Part shown: positions 1-10,273 of the stretch, in pieces
Layout: every line of letters begins with the position of its first letter
How positions within the stretch are numbered: position 1 is the first letter of the stretch
NCBI RefSeq assembly: GCF_002234675.1
Contig: NC_019876.2
Span: 19,935,999-19,999,998 of the forward strand
Reading direction: 5' to 3'
Length of the DNA: 64,000 nucleotides
Origin: Oryzias latipes
Lineage: Eukaryota > Chordata > Actinopteri > Beloniformes > Adrianichthyidae
The notes under the pieces: model-generated
What the model saw: the letters and a program-made list of their open reading frames with translations, nothing else
Databases searched by the model: none
Told to the model about the DNA's origin: nothing
Translations under genes and position numbers: made by a program

Positions 1-2
1 AT

Positions 3-848
3 AAATGGGAGCATGACGTCTATGTGGTGACCAAACGTGCTGGCAACCTCCCTGTCTACACCATAAAACCTGAGACAAAGGATGGGCCGAGCCGCACACT
101 TCATCGAGACTTACTTTTACCCTGTGGGTTTCTTCCATCAAGTCCTGTTCAATCTTCCAATGCAGAAACCTCTCCAGTCAGACCAAAATCACGAAGTCAG
201 TCCAAACTTCAGTCTGATTCTGTCGATCTTCCGGAAGAAGATGCTGAGTCTGTCCTTTCAGAAGGTTTGGTTCCGTCGCCAGTAAGGTTCCGAGTGCCAC
301 AACCTTCAGGGCAGCCACAGCTTGCACCAGGAAGCTTGGATTGCTGCATCTTCCCATCAACAGCAGTAGGCTCTTCTGCTGATCCTCAACTCAAAAGCAC
401 AACCATGGTTCCTTCATCTATGGGGGCAAAAGGGGCTAACTTGCCTGAGGTTGCAGAACCCGTACTGATGCCTGAAGGTGATCCCTCTAATCTTGCCAGT
501 AACGAGTCTGAACAACCTGCGGAAGTTTCTGTGGAAGAAGACTTGCCTACCGACGTGTCCATAACCTTACCTGATGTCGGGTTGTCTCTGGAGTCTGAGG
601 TTGGAGATGCTGTTCAATCTGAGTCATCACCAGAAGTAGCTAACCCCAACACTACCGTTATGCCTTGTGATCCTATAGGGGAAGATTTAACACCCAGACG
701 ATCTACTCGGCAACGTCGACAGCCAAGTAGGCTTAAGTATTCAGTGTTGGGAAATCCGCTTATTTCTGTTATACAAACACTACTTCAGAACGTGTCAAAA
801 GCTTATTCGAGTGCTTTGGATCAAGCCATTGCAGCAGACTCATCTTAG
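3..848 (+). pseudogene. Ty3/gypsy retrotransposon Pol, C-terminal end (partial, enters from left edge)
   Basis: The open frame runs in from the left edge without a stop and ends at 848, so this is the last ~280 residues of a longer polyprotein. The first ~50 residues contain the block LPVYTIKPE followed by RTLHRDLLLPCGFL, which I recognise from the C-terminal end of many fish gypsy integrases. The remainder is a Ser/Pro/Glu-rich tail with a basic patch (TPRRSTRQRRQPSR) near residue 230. The frame has no internal stop within the window, suggesting a relatively young copy. It is followed 50 bp downstream by a purine-rich tract and an LTR-like sequence, the expected 3' end order. Whether the off-window pol is intact cannot be judged. 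Confidence 0.8.
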
Positions 849-898
849 GCATTGTATTGATATGCGACGCGGACGCGCATGAACTAAAGTGGGGAGGG

Positions 899-2052
899 TG
901 TAACCCCGATGAAATTCTGCGCTATCACTTTAAATCATACTGCGCTGTCGCTCCTAGTAAAATTCTGCACTGTCACTTTAAATTTGCCGGTTCCCTTGCG
1001 CTGTGCAAATACCGCGAGACTATAAGTTCAGTAGTGACGTGGCTTTCGTTCTTGGGAGACCTGTCAAAGCACTGACAGGTTGCAAGTACGAGGGAGCTGG
1101 GCTGTGTACCGCTGCTGCAGATCGGCGTTCATCATCTGAAGCCGGGATTTAAATCTGCACAATTGAACAAAAAGTGAACTGGTGAGTGCAGCCATGATTG
1201 AGACAGCTGGCGCGGGCGCCAGTTTAAATGAATTGTTTTTTATAATTGGATGTGGTTAAAATGAACTATTTTTCTGCTTGATAAATAATGTTGAAATATA
1301 AATTGTGAGTACTCGTTGAAATGAAATTGATGATCATCTACATTGAAATAGAATTTGGAAATGTTGTACAACTATCGATTATGCACTTAAAATAATTTTG
1401 TAATTTCCTCTTGATTATGAATTGCATATGCATTTGTTTATTATGTTAATTAAGGAGGTTGTGGGAATATGCTTTCTTTTGATCAAAGGGAATTATTATT
1501 TATTTATTGACCCTGTTTTAACAGGCCAGGTCGCAAGACTGGTCGTCTTGCAGACCAATTTACTGGATGCTCAACCTGAGCACTGGACAGAATTGTTTAT
1601 CAGGGAGTTTTTTACCACTCCCAGAAGGAAAAAAGAGGATAAATCCTCTGCAGATTGCGAGCTAAAAAGGAGCCCCGATCCTGACTTGGATTCTGCCCTC
1701 TTCACTGCCAGTGCGGTAGGAACTAACCCCCTTCTCATCCAACAAATCAGCTGGAGTGTTTCTTTCTTTCGTTTTTCCAAAAGAGAACTATAAAAACTCT
1801 TTCATAAGGCCTAACGGACGCCTTAAGAACTAGAAAGACAAAACAACAGAAAACATCCTCTGGACTAAAAAAAATCCTTTGTTGTATATATTGTGATTTT
1901 TGTATTCACTGTATATTGTAAATACATTTACATTAGCAACTCAAGTCTTGTCTGTTGTTTTTAAACATTCACATTCCTCCATGAGTCGAACCAAACTAGC
2001 CCAAATTAATTAAAACCAACTTTGTAAAGTTCATGTAAGACATACATGCTAC
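899..2052 (+). repeat. 3' LTR of the gypsy element at the left edge (right boundary uncertain)
   Basis: A purine tract (aaagtggggaggg) at ~885-898 resembles a polypurine tract and is followed by TGTAAC, a plausible LTR start. The region contains near-duplicated short blocks (ATTCTGCGCTATCACTTTAAA at ~916 and a similar copy at ~961) and no coding frame. The right edge is not proven: a TGCTACA at ~2046-2052 would make an imperfect inverted partner of TGTAAC, but without the 5' LTR this is inference. Confidence 0.5.
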
Positions 2053-2095
2053 AATCTGCTGACCCCTCTCCGTCAGTTTACATGGCCAACCCCTT

Positions 2096-2349
2096 CATGG
2101 TAAATGGTAAATGGCCCATACTTGCATGGCACTTATCTACCTTTCCCGAAGGGGAAAGCGCTTTACAGTCACAGTCCTATTCACCCATTTACACACACTA
2201 ATGGCGGCTCCACTGCTAAACACTGGCACCAACCTGCCAGCCTTCCACCAGGGGAAAGCTGGGGTTCAGTGTCTATGGGCGGGCAGGTGGTAATCTAACC
2301 TGCAATCTTCAGATTAAAGGTCGATCGCCCTTCCACTGCACCACAGCCG
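2096..2349 (-). repeat. tRNA-derived SINE (minus strand)
   Basis: Read on the minus strand, the head carries an A-box-like TGGTGCAGTGG and a decayed B-box GGTTAGATTACC about 35 bp on, the layout of an RNA polymerase III promoter from a tRNA. The body carries the block 'aagcgctttacag...cacacactaatggcgg' common in fish SINEs, and it ends with 'tggtaaatggtaaatgg'. It is a degenerate copy, not a tRNA gene. Confidence 0.65.
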
Positions 2350-2756
2350 AGTAGCTGTAATCCCAAACTCTTACAAATTGATTATGATAGAGCTGACAGT
2401 TGACTGTGGGATATTAAGGATGAAAGACATTTCACACCTGGATTTGTCGACGGGCTGTCTACCTGTAGGTTCGCTGAGCTGAGACCTAAAGGCTGCAGTG
2501 TCCAGCAGCAATGACAGAGCTACGGCATCAAGCTCCATTGAACACCATTTAAAAGGCTTTAGGTGTAAGTAGGCCTGGGCGAAAAATTGATTGAATGAAT
2601 TAATTAGAATTTTTTGTTACGGGCGATTTAAAAAATAACTAAATCGAGTTTTTGTGTAATGTCGCATTTTTGGCTCCCCAGAGCTTCCGTAGCGTAGGCT
2701 GTATGGAAAGCGACAAACAACAACATCATAGCACACACAACACACCAAGCGACAGC

Positions 2757-2945
2757 ATGGCTACCGGTGAGAGTGGGAAGTTTGTTCCCAAGAAAGGAAT
2801 AAAATCATCTGTTGTTTGGAACTGGTGTGGGTTTACTGACATGGAGGAAGAGAGCTGCAACATTTGCCTAAAGCTCATCGCAGTCAAAGGCTTGCACTCG
2901 CGTTTCACCACACGCTCAGTCCTTTTACACACGCAGCCCCCTGGC
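2757..2945 (+). pseudogene. hAT transposase N-terminal fragment (BED zinc finger)
   Basis: From the ATG at 2757 the frame reads a lysine-rich start, then SVVWNWCGFTDMEEESCNIC and CLKLIAVKG. The spacing W...F...C-x2-C is typical of BED-type DNA-binding fingers of hAT transposases. The zinc-finger H-H half and everything downstream are lost where a microsatellite-like (CA)n stretch and another repeat begin. It lies inside the hAT termini described here. It is a broken fragment. Confidence 0.6.
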
Positions 2946-2975
2946 ACACATACACATACTCATTCTACAGCACCT

Positions 2976-3350
2976 ACCGTATTTTCCGGACTATAAGCCG
3001 CTACTTTTGTCACCAACTTTCGACCCTGCGGCTTATTCAATGATACGGCTTTATGCTTTTATTTAACGGCCGCCAGGAGCACTCCAGCAGCCTCAGAGGG
3101 GAGACCGCCATAATTCTATGTCCAGCAACAAGCGCGATTGCTTTGACACACACTCAAGCAGCCAAACAGCATTGGTACTGTAATCTTTTAATAAAGAATA
3201 CTGTGATGTAATTATTACTTGTCTGCCTGAGGATTTTTTTGTTCGGAGGCGGCGGCGGGGGGAGGGGGGGTGACCGCAACTCCTGCTGTGCTTCATCATC
3301 TTCTCCATGGAGAAGACGGGGCTTATTAATTTGATTAAAACCTTAGACCC
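2976..3350. repeat. 'CCGTATTTTCCGGACTATAAGCCGC' family repeat, partial
   Basis: The sequence beginning 'accgtattttccggactat' at 2976, followed by 'ctgcggcttattcaa', matches the end of a repeat widespread in fish genomes. It interrupts the hAT remnant. The far end is not clear; a G-rich stretch (ggcggcggggggagg) near 3250 lies inside. Boundaries are approximate. Confidence 0.45.
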
Positions 3351-4616
3351 CAGACATGAGCTGTATGGTTGATCCTTTAGAAAATGGTGCTACTACCTTT
3401 TAATCTAGACTACAAAGTGTGACGTAAAACACAGCTGGGAATAACTGACTTTTTATTTTGGACAAGTGAAAACAAGTGTAGAATAATACAAAAACAAGAA
3501 AAAAATTGTATAAAACAAGAAAATTATATACAGCAAAATTATATAAACAACACAAGTCCAAAAGAGAGTGAGAATAAGAAAAACCCAAGAGTGTGTTCAT
3601 TTATTTATTATTCATCCCAAAAATGGGGGTTACATTTTTCTTGCGTTTGATTAAATAAAGTCAAAATTTGCTTTAAGTTGTCTGCCGTTTGTTCTTATTG
3701 CTTTCCTTAAGTGTGTGTGTTTGCAGGGGGGGGGATCGAATTAAAAAAATGAAATTGGAGATTTTATTTTTAAGGCCATATTGCCCAGCCCCAGGTGTGA
3801 GCCCACAGAGTGAATGGTGGTTGAGCTTGGTTGACTGGGTCAGTGCTTGGCAGTGCTGGGTAAGGAACCACACATTCTTGAGAAGTGGTTCCTCTTTCTT
3901 CAGCGTTGGCAGGTGGCTGGACAGGTGGGAGCAAATGTGGAAGATGAGCAGTAATGAAGCAATCCTAGATATCCTGGGACGTTCACCTGTGTGAAGGCCA
4001 AGGATGGAGAGGAGTCTGGTTTCAGCGTCTGTAGCGATTGTCTGTGAGAATGCAGTGGAATCTTGGATGTGGGCTGTAGCTGCGCCAGCTGCGACGGTAA
4101 CAGCTTAGCTGATTTCAACTGAAACCTGACATCCATGGATGTGTGTTAGCTTGGGGTCGCAGTTGGCAGGGCTGGCTCATCCTGGAAGGGGCTTAACTTA
4201 TCTACGTCACAATGTGAGAACTCAATTGTTTTCATGGATTGGGATGGGCTGGTGTTCAGAGTGCTGGTTTTTAGAGGAATACTCAGAGATGCACGAATGG
4301 ATTAAAATGCTGCTTTTGGGTTGTTCATAGTGAGGAATAAACATTACAATACACTTAAAAGCTAAAAATTTTGCATGATATAAGCCCTTTAACAAAAATA
4401 AAACATACAAAAATATCATCCTCTACATTATATTAAAACATGCATAATGTAGCATACCGAATTTGGTTCAAAATCATCACAACTCTAAACAAAATACTTC
4501 AGCAGTGTGTGTGAAAGTTTAAGAGACTGAGAGACAGATTATTTGCCCCACTACCTGCTGATAACATTTGCACTACTGAAAGATGATCCTTTATGTGTTT
4601 GCCCAACACTGTAATG

Positions 4617-4925
4617 GGTGGCAGTGGCTCAGGAGGTTGAGCAGGTCGTCCAATGATTGAAGGGTCAGCGGTTCGATGCCTGCTCCCCCCAGTCAACTGT
4701 TGTTGTGTCCTTGGGCAAGACACTTCACCCTCCTTGCCTCCAGTGTGGCTCCACTGGTGTGTGAATGCGTATGAATGTCCCGGTGATGGTCAGAGGGATC
4801 GTAGGTGTGAACTGGCAGCCACGCCTCTACCATCACCAAGTATACATGAGGAGTGAATGAATAATGGACACATTGTAAGCGCTTTGTGCGTCTGGAAAAG
4901 CGCAGATAAATCTAATCAATTATTA
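4617..4925 (+). repeat. tRNA-derived SINE (plus strand)
   Basis: The head has an A-box-like tggctcaggaggttgagc (~4626) and a good B-box ggttcgatgcc (~4671), the tRNA-derived polymerase III promoter. The body contains 'ccttgggcaagacacttcaccc', the SINE core seen in many teleosts, and the tail 'aagcgctttgtgcgtctggaaaagcgc' ends in AT-rich short repeats near 4920. Better preserved than the copy at 2.1 kb. Confidence 0.75.
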
Positions 4926-4929
4926 TTAA

Positions 4930-6690
4930 TATGTATTTGTCCACTATTCTGCAAATGATGCACAGGACAGGTAGAACAGGACAAGAGGAAGGAACATTTA
5001 AACCCATGTTGGACGGAAGTTTCCAGAGGTGCTTGGGGTACTCACACCACTTTTTATCTCTGAATCTTCTGTAGCAAGTTGAATGAAAACCAGCGTCAGT
5101 ATTTTTCTCCTTTTAAACTGCTTATTTTCATTTTTGAGTGTTTTCCTCCTCCAAAGTCGTTGATGTGTTTGCTGCCATTATGGATATGCTTCTGTTGGAC
5201 CAGCAGCTTACACGTGACCCAAACCACAGTGCACTTGCTAATGTAAATATGTGAGTAAAGTAAGCAGTTCTGACTTCAAACAGATTTTTTTTAAACTACA
5301 GGTTAACAAATAGAGAACTTTGACACTCTAGCTTAGGGCCAATATACATATCTTTGTTATTTAGAAAAACGTTTTTAGCTCCCCTATGTCGGAATGAAAT
5401 GATATGAAACAGCTTTCACCTTATGGCCTATTAAATATATGTATCCCAACTTACTGTAGCAAAACCTTCTTTGAAGCCTTCTTTGAAACTTGTTTTACAG
5501 AAGATTTTCATGAGACTAAAGACTTCATAAAAAGCACTTGTGTATTCTATAGATAAGTTGTAATGTAGTCTTTTCAGTAGCTGCTGTGCAAAGTTAAAGA
5601 GGAAAAACGTTTATTGCTGACTAACATAGATGTATACATTTTGCAGACAAAGAGACATGGTTATGCTAAATGGAAACCCACAGTCAGCAGTCCAGTATCG
5701 AGTGTTCGCAGCAGCTCCTTAGTAATGTGTTTAGAATGACACCATCTGCTACCAGCAAGCATTGCCACTTTTTTCCTCTTAACTCTCACTGCCCTGCCTG
5801 GAGCCTTCTTTTCCTCATTCAGAAAACAAAGTTAAGAGAAAGACACTTCTTTGCAGCTGCATGTCTCTGTGGATCTCATTGGTTTTCCTGCTAGGGTTTT
5901 CGAGAGCTCTTTCTTCTGTTTTATTCACCACTCACCAAGTCAGCTGCTTGTCCTCAATTATCCAAAAAATTGTGTGACCTAAATTGGCTGGAGAGACATA
6001 GACGCTGAAAACAATGACCACAGTATAATGTTGACAAGAAAAGGCTGGTTGTTAAAATTGTTCCAGTGTGAGTACCAGTGGGAATGAAATCCCAAATGAG
6101 CATCTTCAAAGATAAAAAGGACAGCTTATCATAACCCGACTGAGTTTATGTGCTTTTTTTTTGGTTGAGAAAAAATCCGCGTTGATGATTTTTTTTGTGT
6201 GTCCATTTTTTAAATAATGGCTCAGAAATATGCAAACTGTTATGTTACCCATTTTTAAATGTTATGACCTCCACATCTATAAATCACCAACCATTTCCAG
6301 GCCATGGACCGGATTAATGTCTGACAAAAGTTTCACGGACTGGCCTGTACGAGGTTGAAGTTGGCATCAGATTCTTTTTATGTTTTAACTTCCAGTTTCC
6401 GTCAACTTTTGAGGGTAAATTTCATCCTCTTTAAAATATACGCAACTGGTTTAAACTTTATTTGTATAATAGATTTTATGCATTGACTATATAAGAGAAC
6501 TGGACTGAGCGAGTGTGAAATCCCTTAATTCTGGCTACAGCAAAATTATGTAAATTCCATCTCCATTTCTTTGCGATACAGACGTCTCCATGTTGAAGCA
6601 AGATGACAGTGATTGGTCCGAGTCAGTCTGAGTCAACGTTTCTATGGCAACTGCTGCCGCCAATCAGGAGTAAGCTTGTCTGAAGTCCAC
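4930..6690. other. No gene recognised
   Basis: AT-rich sequence with only short frames, none resembling a known family. A fragment near 6300-6350 (ccatggaccgg...cacggactgg) may be an old repeat. If the Rab gene's first exon is off-window to the left, this is intron. Confidence 0.4.
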
Positions 6691-6697
6691 TAAAAGG

Positions 6698-6991
6698 ATG
6701 ACCCAAATGCAGGACTAGACTACAAGGTTGAGGGAAGATCCAGAGTTCTTTTAATAACAGAGAACACTACACTAGGTGGGAAAAACTCCACAAACTTAAC
6801 AGGACTTGAAAACACAATGACAGACAGACTGAACTAAAGCAACACTCAGACACAGAGAGTGGAAACCGACACACTTAAATAGAGCCAAAACAACTTAACC
6901 CAAAGTGCAGACAGCTGTACGCCACTCATGGAGAGCAACAGTAGCACACAAGACACAACAGGTAAAACAAACAGAACTGAAGATTGTGACA
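6698..6991 (-). repeat. 3' LTR of the 6.7-15.8 kb gypsy element
   Basis: Shares long blocks with 15403-15770 (caaatgcaggactagac, gaagatccagagttctttta, aacagaactgaagattgtgaca). In element sense it begins TGTCACAATC. It lacks a segment present in the partner LTR (near 15650-15730). The block carrying TTAAATA-like and AATAA-like motifs sits where LTR promoter and poly(A) signals are expected. Confidence 0.75.
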
Positions 6992-7014
6992 GAACTCTCC
7001 TGCTTACGTCCGGC

Positions 7015-7105
7015 TACCAGATGGACGACACGGCTGGTCCTTGTCCAAGATGCGTCATTCAGGAACCCACTGATGATCAGCCGGACTATAACCCTCCCAA
7101 TCCAC
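7015..7105 (-). pseudogene. Gypsy chromodomain, C-terminal part
   Basis: Minus-strand translation reads LVDWEGYSPADHQWVPE followed by a stop, the canonical end of the chromodomain in fish chromoviruses. The upstream half (VYTVKTLLASRG...GIQYL) lies at 8786 and above, beyond a Harbinger-type insertion, and the two halves join in frame. The stop after VPE falls where the family usually continues, so this copy is truncated. Confidence 0.75.
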
Positions 7106-7838
7106 CAGGGGCCTGTTGCACAAAAGTAGGATAAGGGATTAAGCCAGGATATCTTGGTGATCCTGGCTCAATTGATCCCCAATCCGGTTGCACTAAAGCT
7201 GGATAGGGGGCAGGAGGATATGTTATGGTATAAATTACCATGGAGATTTATTCTGTGGAGCTAGCCTGCTCCAGACCAGGCTAAATTCCAGGATCTATTT
7301 AATCTCATCCCTAATGTCAGTCACCAGTCGCCACAAATGGAAACCAATAGTTATTTCACTGCTCACTATACATTGTTATCACATATAACTAGACTAGTTA
7401 TATCTAAAACTAGACTAGTTTTAGATGATGTTGCTATCATTAGATAATTTACAGTTTCCCATAGACTATAAGGCTATATGTAAAATAATAGAATATTAGG
7501 GCCACAGAGGGGAAAAAAAGACAAGTCATAATATTGTAAGACAGGACAGTTGTTAAAATGACAGATGTGGGGCATTTTTGTGAAATTGTGCTTCAGTATG
7601 GTTTCATAAACGAAGACATGCTGATGTGCCAGAATATGAAGTATCACTATCAAAACTGTAAAAAGAATATATTGCTTTTCTGCAGAAAGAACCAGCCTCA
7701 TAAATTTATGACTTTATCCTTTTTTCCTTAGTGGGCCCTAGTACTCTGTCATATAAAATAATACACATTCCATTTAAAACACAATGTGTAACATTATGTT
7801 CCTTTATTGAATAAGGACAAATTAAAGCAGGTAAACTA

Positions 7839-8442
7839 CACTCAAAAAAAGGTTCACTTTGAATGAACATAAGAAAATTATGGAAATGATTTCCACATGA
7901 TTAGATAGGGTTACTTGAACAAAAAGGAATCATATTGGTCCTACTTAATGTACTTAGGTTCAAACTAATAAATTTAAGTTGATTCAATCTAAATACTGCA
8001 GTTGGACCCAACTTTAAATTAATATTGTTGCTCACTCTAAAAAGATAAAAGTTGATCCAACTTAACTGAATCACTTCAATTGGTAACACCTCATTAAATT
8101 AAGTTTATTCAAATTAAATTTGTATGACTTCCTAACACAATTTATGTTGTGTTAGGAATAAAACCCATGGACAAAAACTCACACTTAGACCCCAATCTGC
8201 CCAGATAGACAAAGAAAATGGAATCCCACAATTCCTTGCGATTACTAATGTATCCAATTTAATGTTATCATATTGGATCAACATGATTGAAATTAGTAAC
8301 TTTTAAATGGATTATTTTTATGTACGATCGACATGATTCATTCACGTAAGATTTACAAATATAACATTTTCTGGTTGAAATGACAAGTTACATTTTCGTA
8401 AACTTAATTGGCTGGAAATTTAATTTAAATTCTTTTTGAGTG
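7839..8442. mobile_element. Nested MITE with CACTCAAAAA termini
   Basis: Begins CACTCAAAAAAAGG and ends TTCTTTTTGAGTG, an inverted repeat of at least 10 bp, inside the Harbinger-type element. It interrupts the Myb-like frame immediately after residue 38. Non-coding and AT-rich. The ends resemble CACTA/EnSpm-type non-autonomous elements of fish, but no clear TSD is visible. Confidence 0.55.
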
Positions 8443-8558
8443 TGCTTTATCACTGTGGCGGTGTTGCCTTTCTTCTTAATTAAATCTTTAACCTCCTCGT
8501 ATGCCTCCATGAGGATTTGTGCTTCCGACAGGGAAAAGTACGCGGCTCTAGTTGCCAT
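8443..8558 (-). pseudogene. Harbinger Myb/SANT-like DNA-binding protein, N-terminal fragment
   Basis: Minus strand from the ATG at 8558-8556: MATRAAYFSLSEAQILMEAY, then EEVKDLIKKKGNTATVIK, about 38 codons. This is the start of the Myb/SANT-like accessory protein of PIF/Harbinger elements (the family typically has an aromatic 'F' before an acidic helix, then a lysine-rich linker). It is cut by the nested MITE at 8442. Its presence identifies the superfamily of the surrounding element. Non-functional. Confidence 0.7.
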
Positions 8559-8785
8559 GGTAAATCAGTTTATCTGTGATCTGTGGCAGGGTCTATTTGA
8601 GTGAGCTGTGAGCGCGCACCTATCCAGGATTGGTTACACCTGGCTTGATGTATCCGTGTCTGCTCATCCTGGCTTGGTCTTTGTGCAACCAATTAAGCCT
8701 GGACGCACATGTTGTGGATTCATTGAGCTCAGCTCAGTCATTTATCCCGGATGTCTTAATTCTACTTTTGTGCAACAGGCCCCAG

Positions 8786-9094
8786 GTACTGGATGCCCCG
8801 GCCTACCCCCCGAGAAGCGAGAAGAGTTTTGACAGTGTATACTGGGCTTCCATCCATGAGACGGGGAGGAGGGGGATCCTCCGATGCTGCATGGAGAGGA
8901 CTCACTCTCTCAGTCTTCAGCTTGCTCAGATGGAACACCGGTTTTACTCTTAAGGTGCGCTGGAGGTCCAGCTTCACAATGAAGCAAGGATGCAGTTTCT
9001 TGGAGCCACCCTTGAGAAGGAAGTCTGTGGAGTTCAGCCAGACAGTGTCCCCCACCTTGTACTCTGGCGGAGAGGTCCGTCAACGATTTGTCAC
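8786..9094 (-). pseudogene. Gypsy integrase C-terminal domain and start of chromodomain
   Basis: Minus-strand frame with SPPEYKVGDTVWLNSTDF, then KPVFHLSKLK, then PPPPRLMDGSPVYTVKTLLA. These are the integrase C-terminal SH3-like fold and linker into the chromodomain of fish chromoviruses. One CGA to TGA nonsense lies near 9080. The frame is cut at 8785 by the Harbinger insertion and at 9095 by a solo LTR. Confidence 0.75.
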
Positions 9095-9493
9095 TGGCAC
9101 GTTCTGCTTGTTTTGTTTTCGGTTTTCACTTTTTGATCTTGTTCAGGTCTGCTGTGGCTTCTCCTTCTCCTTCTGCTTGTTTTGTTTTCGGTTTTCACTT
9201 TTTGATCTTGTGCAGGTCTGCTGTGGCTTCTCCTTGCTGCTCTGCCCACTCACCTGTGCTTCCTACTGGAGTCCACAGCTGCACCTTGTTTGCTGGTAGA
9301 GTTGTCTGCCTATTTAAGTCACCTTGTTTTATGTCTCTCTGTTGGAGCGTTATGTGTGCTGTCTTGTTATCATTTGGTGTGCAGATGCAGCTCCTTAGTT
9401 TTTTTATTTACTGTTATTAAACAGTTTTCAACTTGCCCTTTTTGCATTGAAGCCTTACTCTGCATCTTGATTCTTGAGATTTAAACCGTATCA
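9095..9493 (+). repeat. Solo LTR inserted in the gypsy integrase
   Basis: Starts TGGCACG and ends GTATCA, flanked by GTCAC (9090-9094) and GCCAC (9494-9498), a 5-bp TSD with one mismatch. Removing it restores the integrase frame on the minus strand. It carries ctatttaag (TATA-like) near 9308 and ttattaaac (poly(A)-signal-like) near 9414 in plus orientation. A 69-bp tandem duplication lies near its start. Confidence 0.7.
9102..9239 (+). repeat. 69-bp tandem duplication within the solo LTR
   Basis: Units 9102-9170 and 9171-9239 both begin ttctgcttgttttgttttcg and differ at one internal base (gttcagg versus gtgcagg) and at the last few bases. The duplication sits in the 5' (U3-like) part of the LTR. 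Confidence 0.85.
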
Positions 9494-9813
9494 GCCACAG
9501 CACTGAGCCTCTTGGGGTTTCTCAACAGCTGACTTTTGAATGTCTTCTGGGTGCGTAGACAACGCAGTACAAAAGCCGCTGGACCAGTTGTGGTGCTAGT
9601 GGGGGAACAGAGGTGGCTGAACATAAGCAGCCTGGAAAGGTGAGAACCCAGAGGAGTTAACTAAAGAGTCATGGGCACACTCCTCCCAGGTGAATTGGGT
9701 GGACCATGTACTGGGGTTCCTGCAAGGGAATAGCATAGACTAACTTGGAGAACTTGTCCACAATGGTCAGGATGACTGGTTCACCTTCTGTAGTTGGTAA
9801 GACTGGTAATGAA
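9494..9813 (-). pseudogene. Gypsy integrase, central part
   Basis: Minus strand contains TTEGEPVILTIVDKFSKLV near 9720-9800 (first catalytic-domain strand of gypsy integrase) and HDSLVNSSGFSPFQAAY near 9600-9670 (late catalytic domain). Together with 12951-13060 it forms the catalytic core. The segment between these motifs that should hold the second Asp and the Glu is deleted or scrambled here, so the active site is not intact. Confidence 0.65.
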
Positions 9814-9814
9814 T

Positions 9815-10273
9815 CTCAAAACTCTTCACAGAATTTACTACACTGGACAGAGGATGTTCAAGATGGGTCTCAGTAACTCAGACATTTGCGAGCACTGTGA
9901 TAATAATCTACCCGACAGCTACATGCACGCACTGTGGTTCTGCACTCCTGTCCAGGCTCTCTGGCAGCAGGTATGTGCCGATTTATCAGTCTGGCTTAAG
10001 GTTTCAATCACTGCCTCACCGTCACTTTGTGTGCTTGGTTACATGAGTGCCATCGATATAGAAGAAGGATTAGCATCTATCATTTTCATAACTCTTTGTA
10101 TTGCCAAAAAAACTATTTTAATAAATTGGAAAAACAAGAAAAATATAAACATAAGTCAACACAGAAATCTGCTGTTTGATCATATCAGCTTGGAAAAAAT
10201 GTCAGCCCAAAGCTCAAGTAACTTTGAAAGAATTCAGTCTCTCTGGTCTCCTGTGGTTGACTCCATGACTTAG
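9815..10273 (+). pseudogene. LINE (L1-clade) ORF2 C-terminal fragment with zinc-knuckle
   Basis: About 150 codons ending at TAG 10271-10273. Contains HRIYYTGQRMFKMGLSN, then a C-x2-C-x10-H-x4-C knuckle (ICEHC...MHALWFC) around residue 30-50, then CIAKKTILINWKNKK and WSPVVDSMT at the end. This is the region after the reverse transcriptase domain of fish L1-type elements. The frame upstream of 9814 belongs to the gypsy target, so the true ORF start is lost by 5' truncation. Confidence 0.85.

Larger units (their letters stand above)
2569..3792 (+). mobile_element. hAT DNA transposon remnant
   Basis: The left end (GGCCTGGGCGAAAAATTG) and the reverse complement of the right end (GGGGCTGGGCAATATGG) are related inverted termini of a common fish hAT family. 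They are flanked by near-identical 8-bp sequences AGGTGTAA (2561-2568) and AGGTGTGA (3793-3800), the expected hAT TSD length. The element contains a BED zinc-finger fragment and a later insertion beginning near 2976, so the catalytic transposase region is missing. Confidence 0.65.
7109..8782 (-). mobile_element. PIF/Harbinger-type DNA element (TSD CAG) inside the gypsy chromodomain
   Basis: Left end GGGCCTGTTGCACAAAAGTA and the right end are inverted repeats over about 22 bp (right end reads tacttttgtgcaacaggccc). The trinucleotide CAG lies on both sides (7106-7108 and 8783-8785). A 3-bp CWG target is known for some fish Harbinger elements, and a Myb/SANT-like coding fragment inside (8443-8558, minus) supports the assignment. 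No DDE transposase frame remains. A second element is nested at 7839-8442. Confidence 0.8.

Noticed and set aside
24..24. Start codon of the left-edge Pol frame
   Set aside because: The apparent start is a GTG inside a frame that already runs in from the window edge; the true start is off-window.
1422..1793. 123-codon plus-strand frame in the first LTR
   Set aside because: Located inside the LTR-like region after a gypsy pol end; no known motif, and LTRs of this kind are non-coding.
4617..4925. tRNA gene
   Set aside because: A and B boxes are present but the acceptor and anticodon arms do not fold into a cloverleaf and the body is a SINE.
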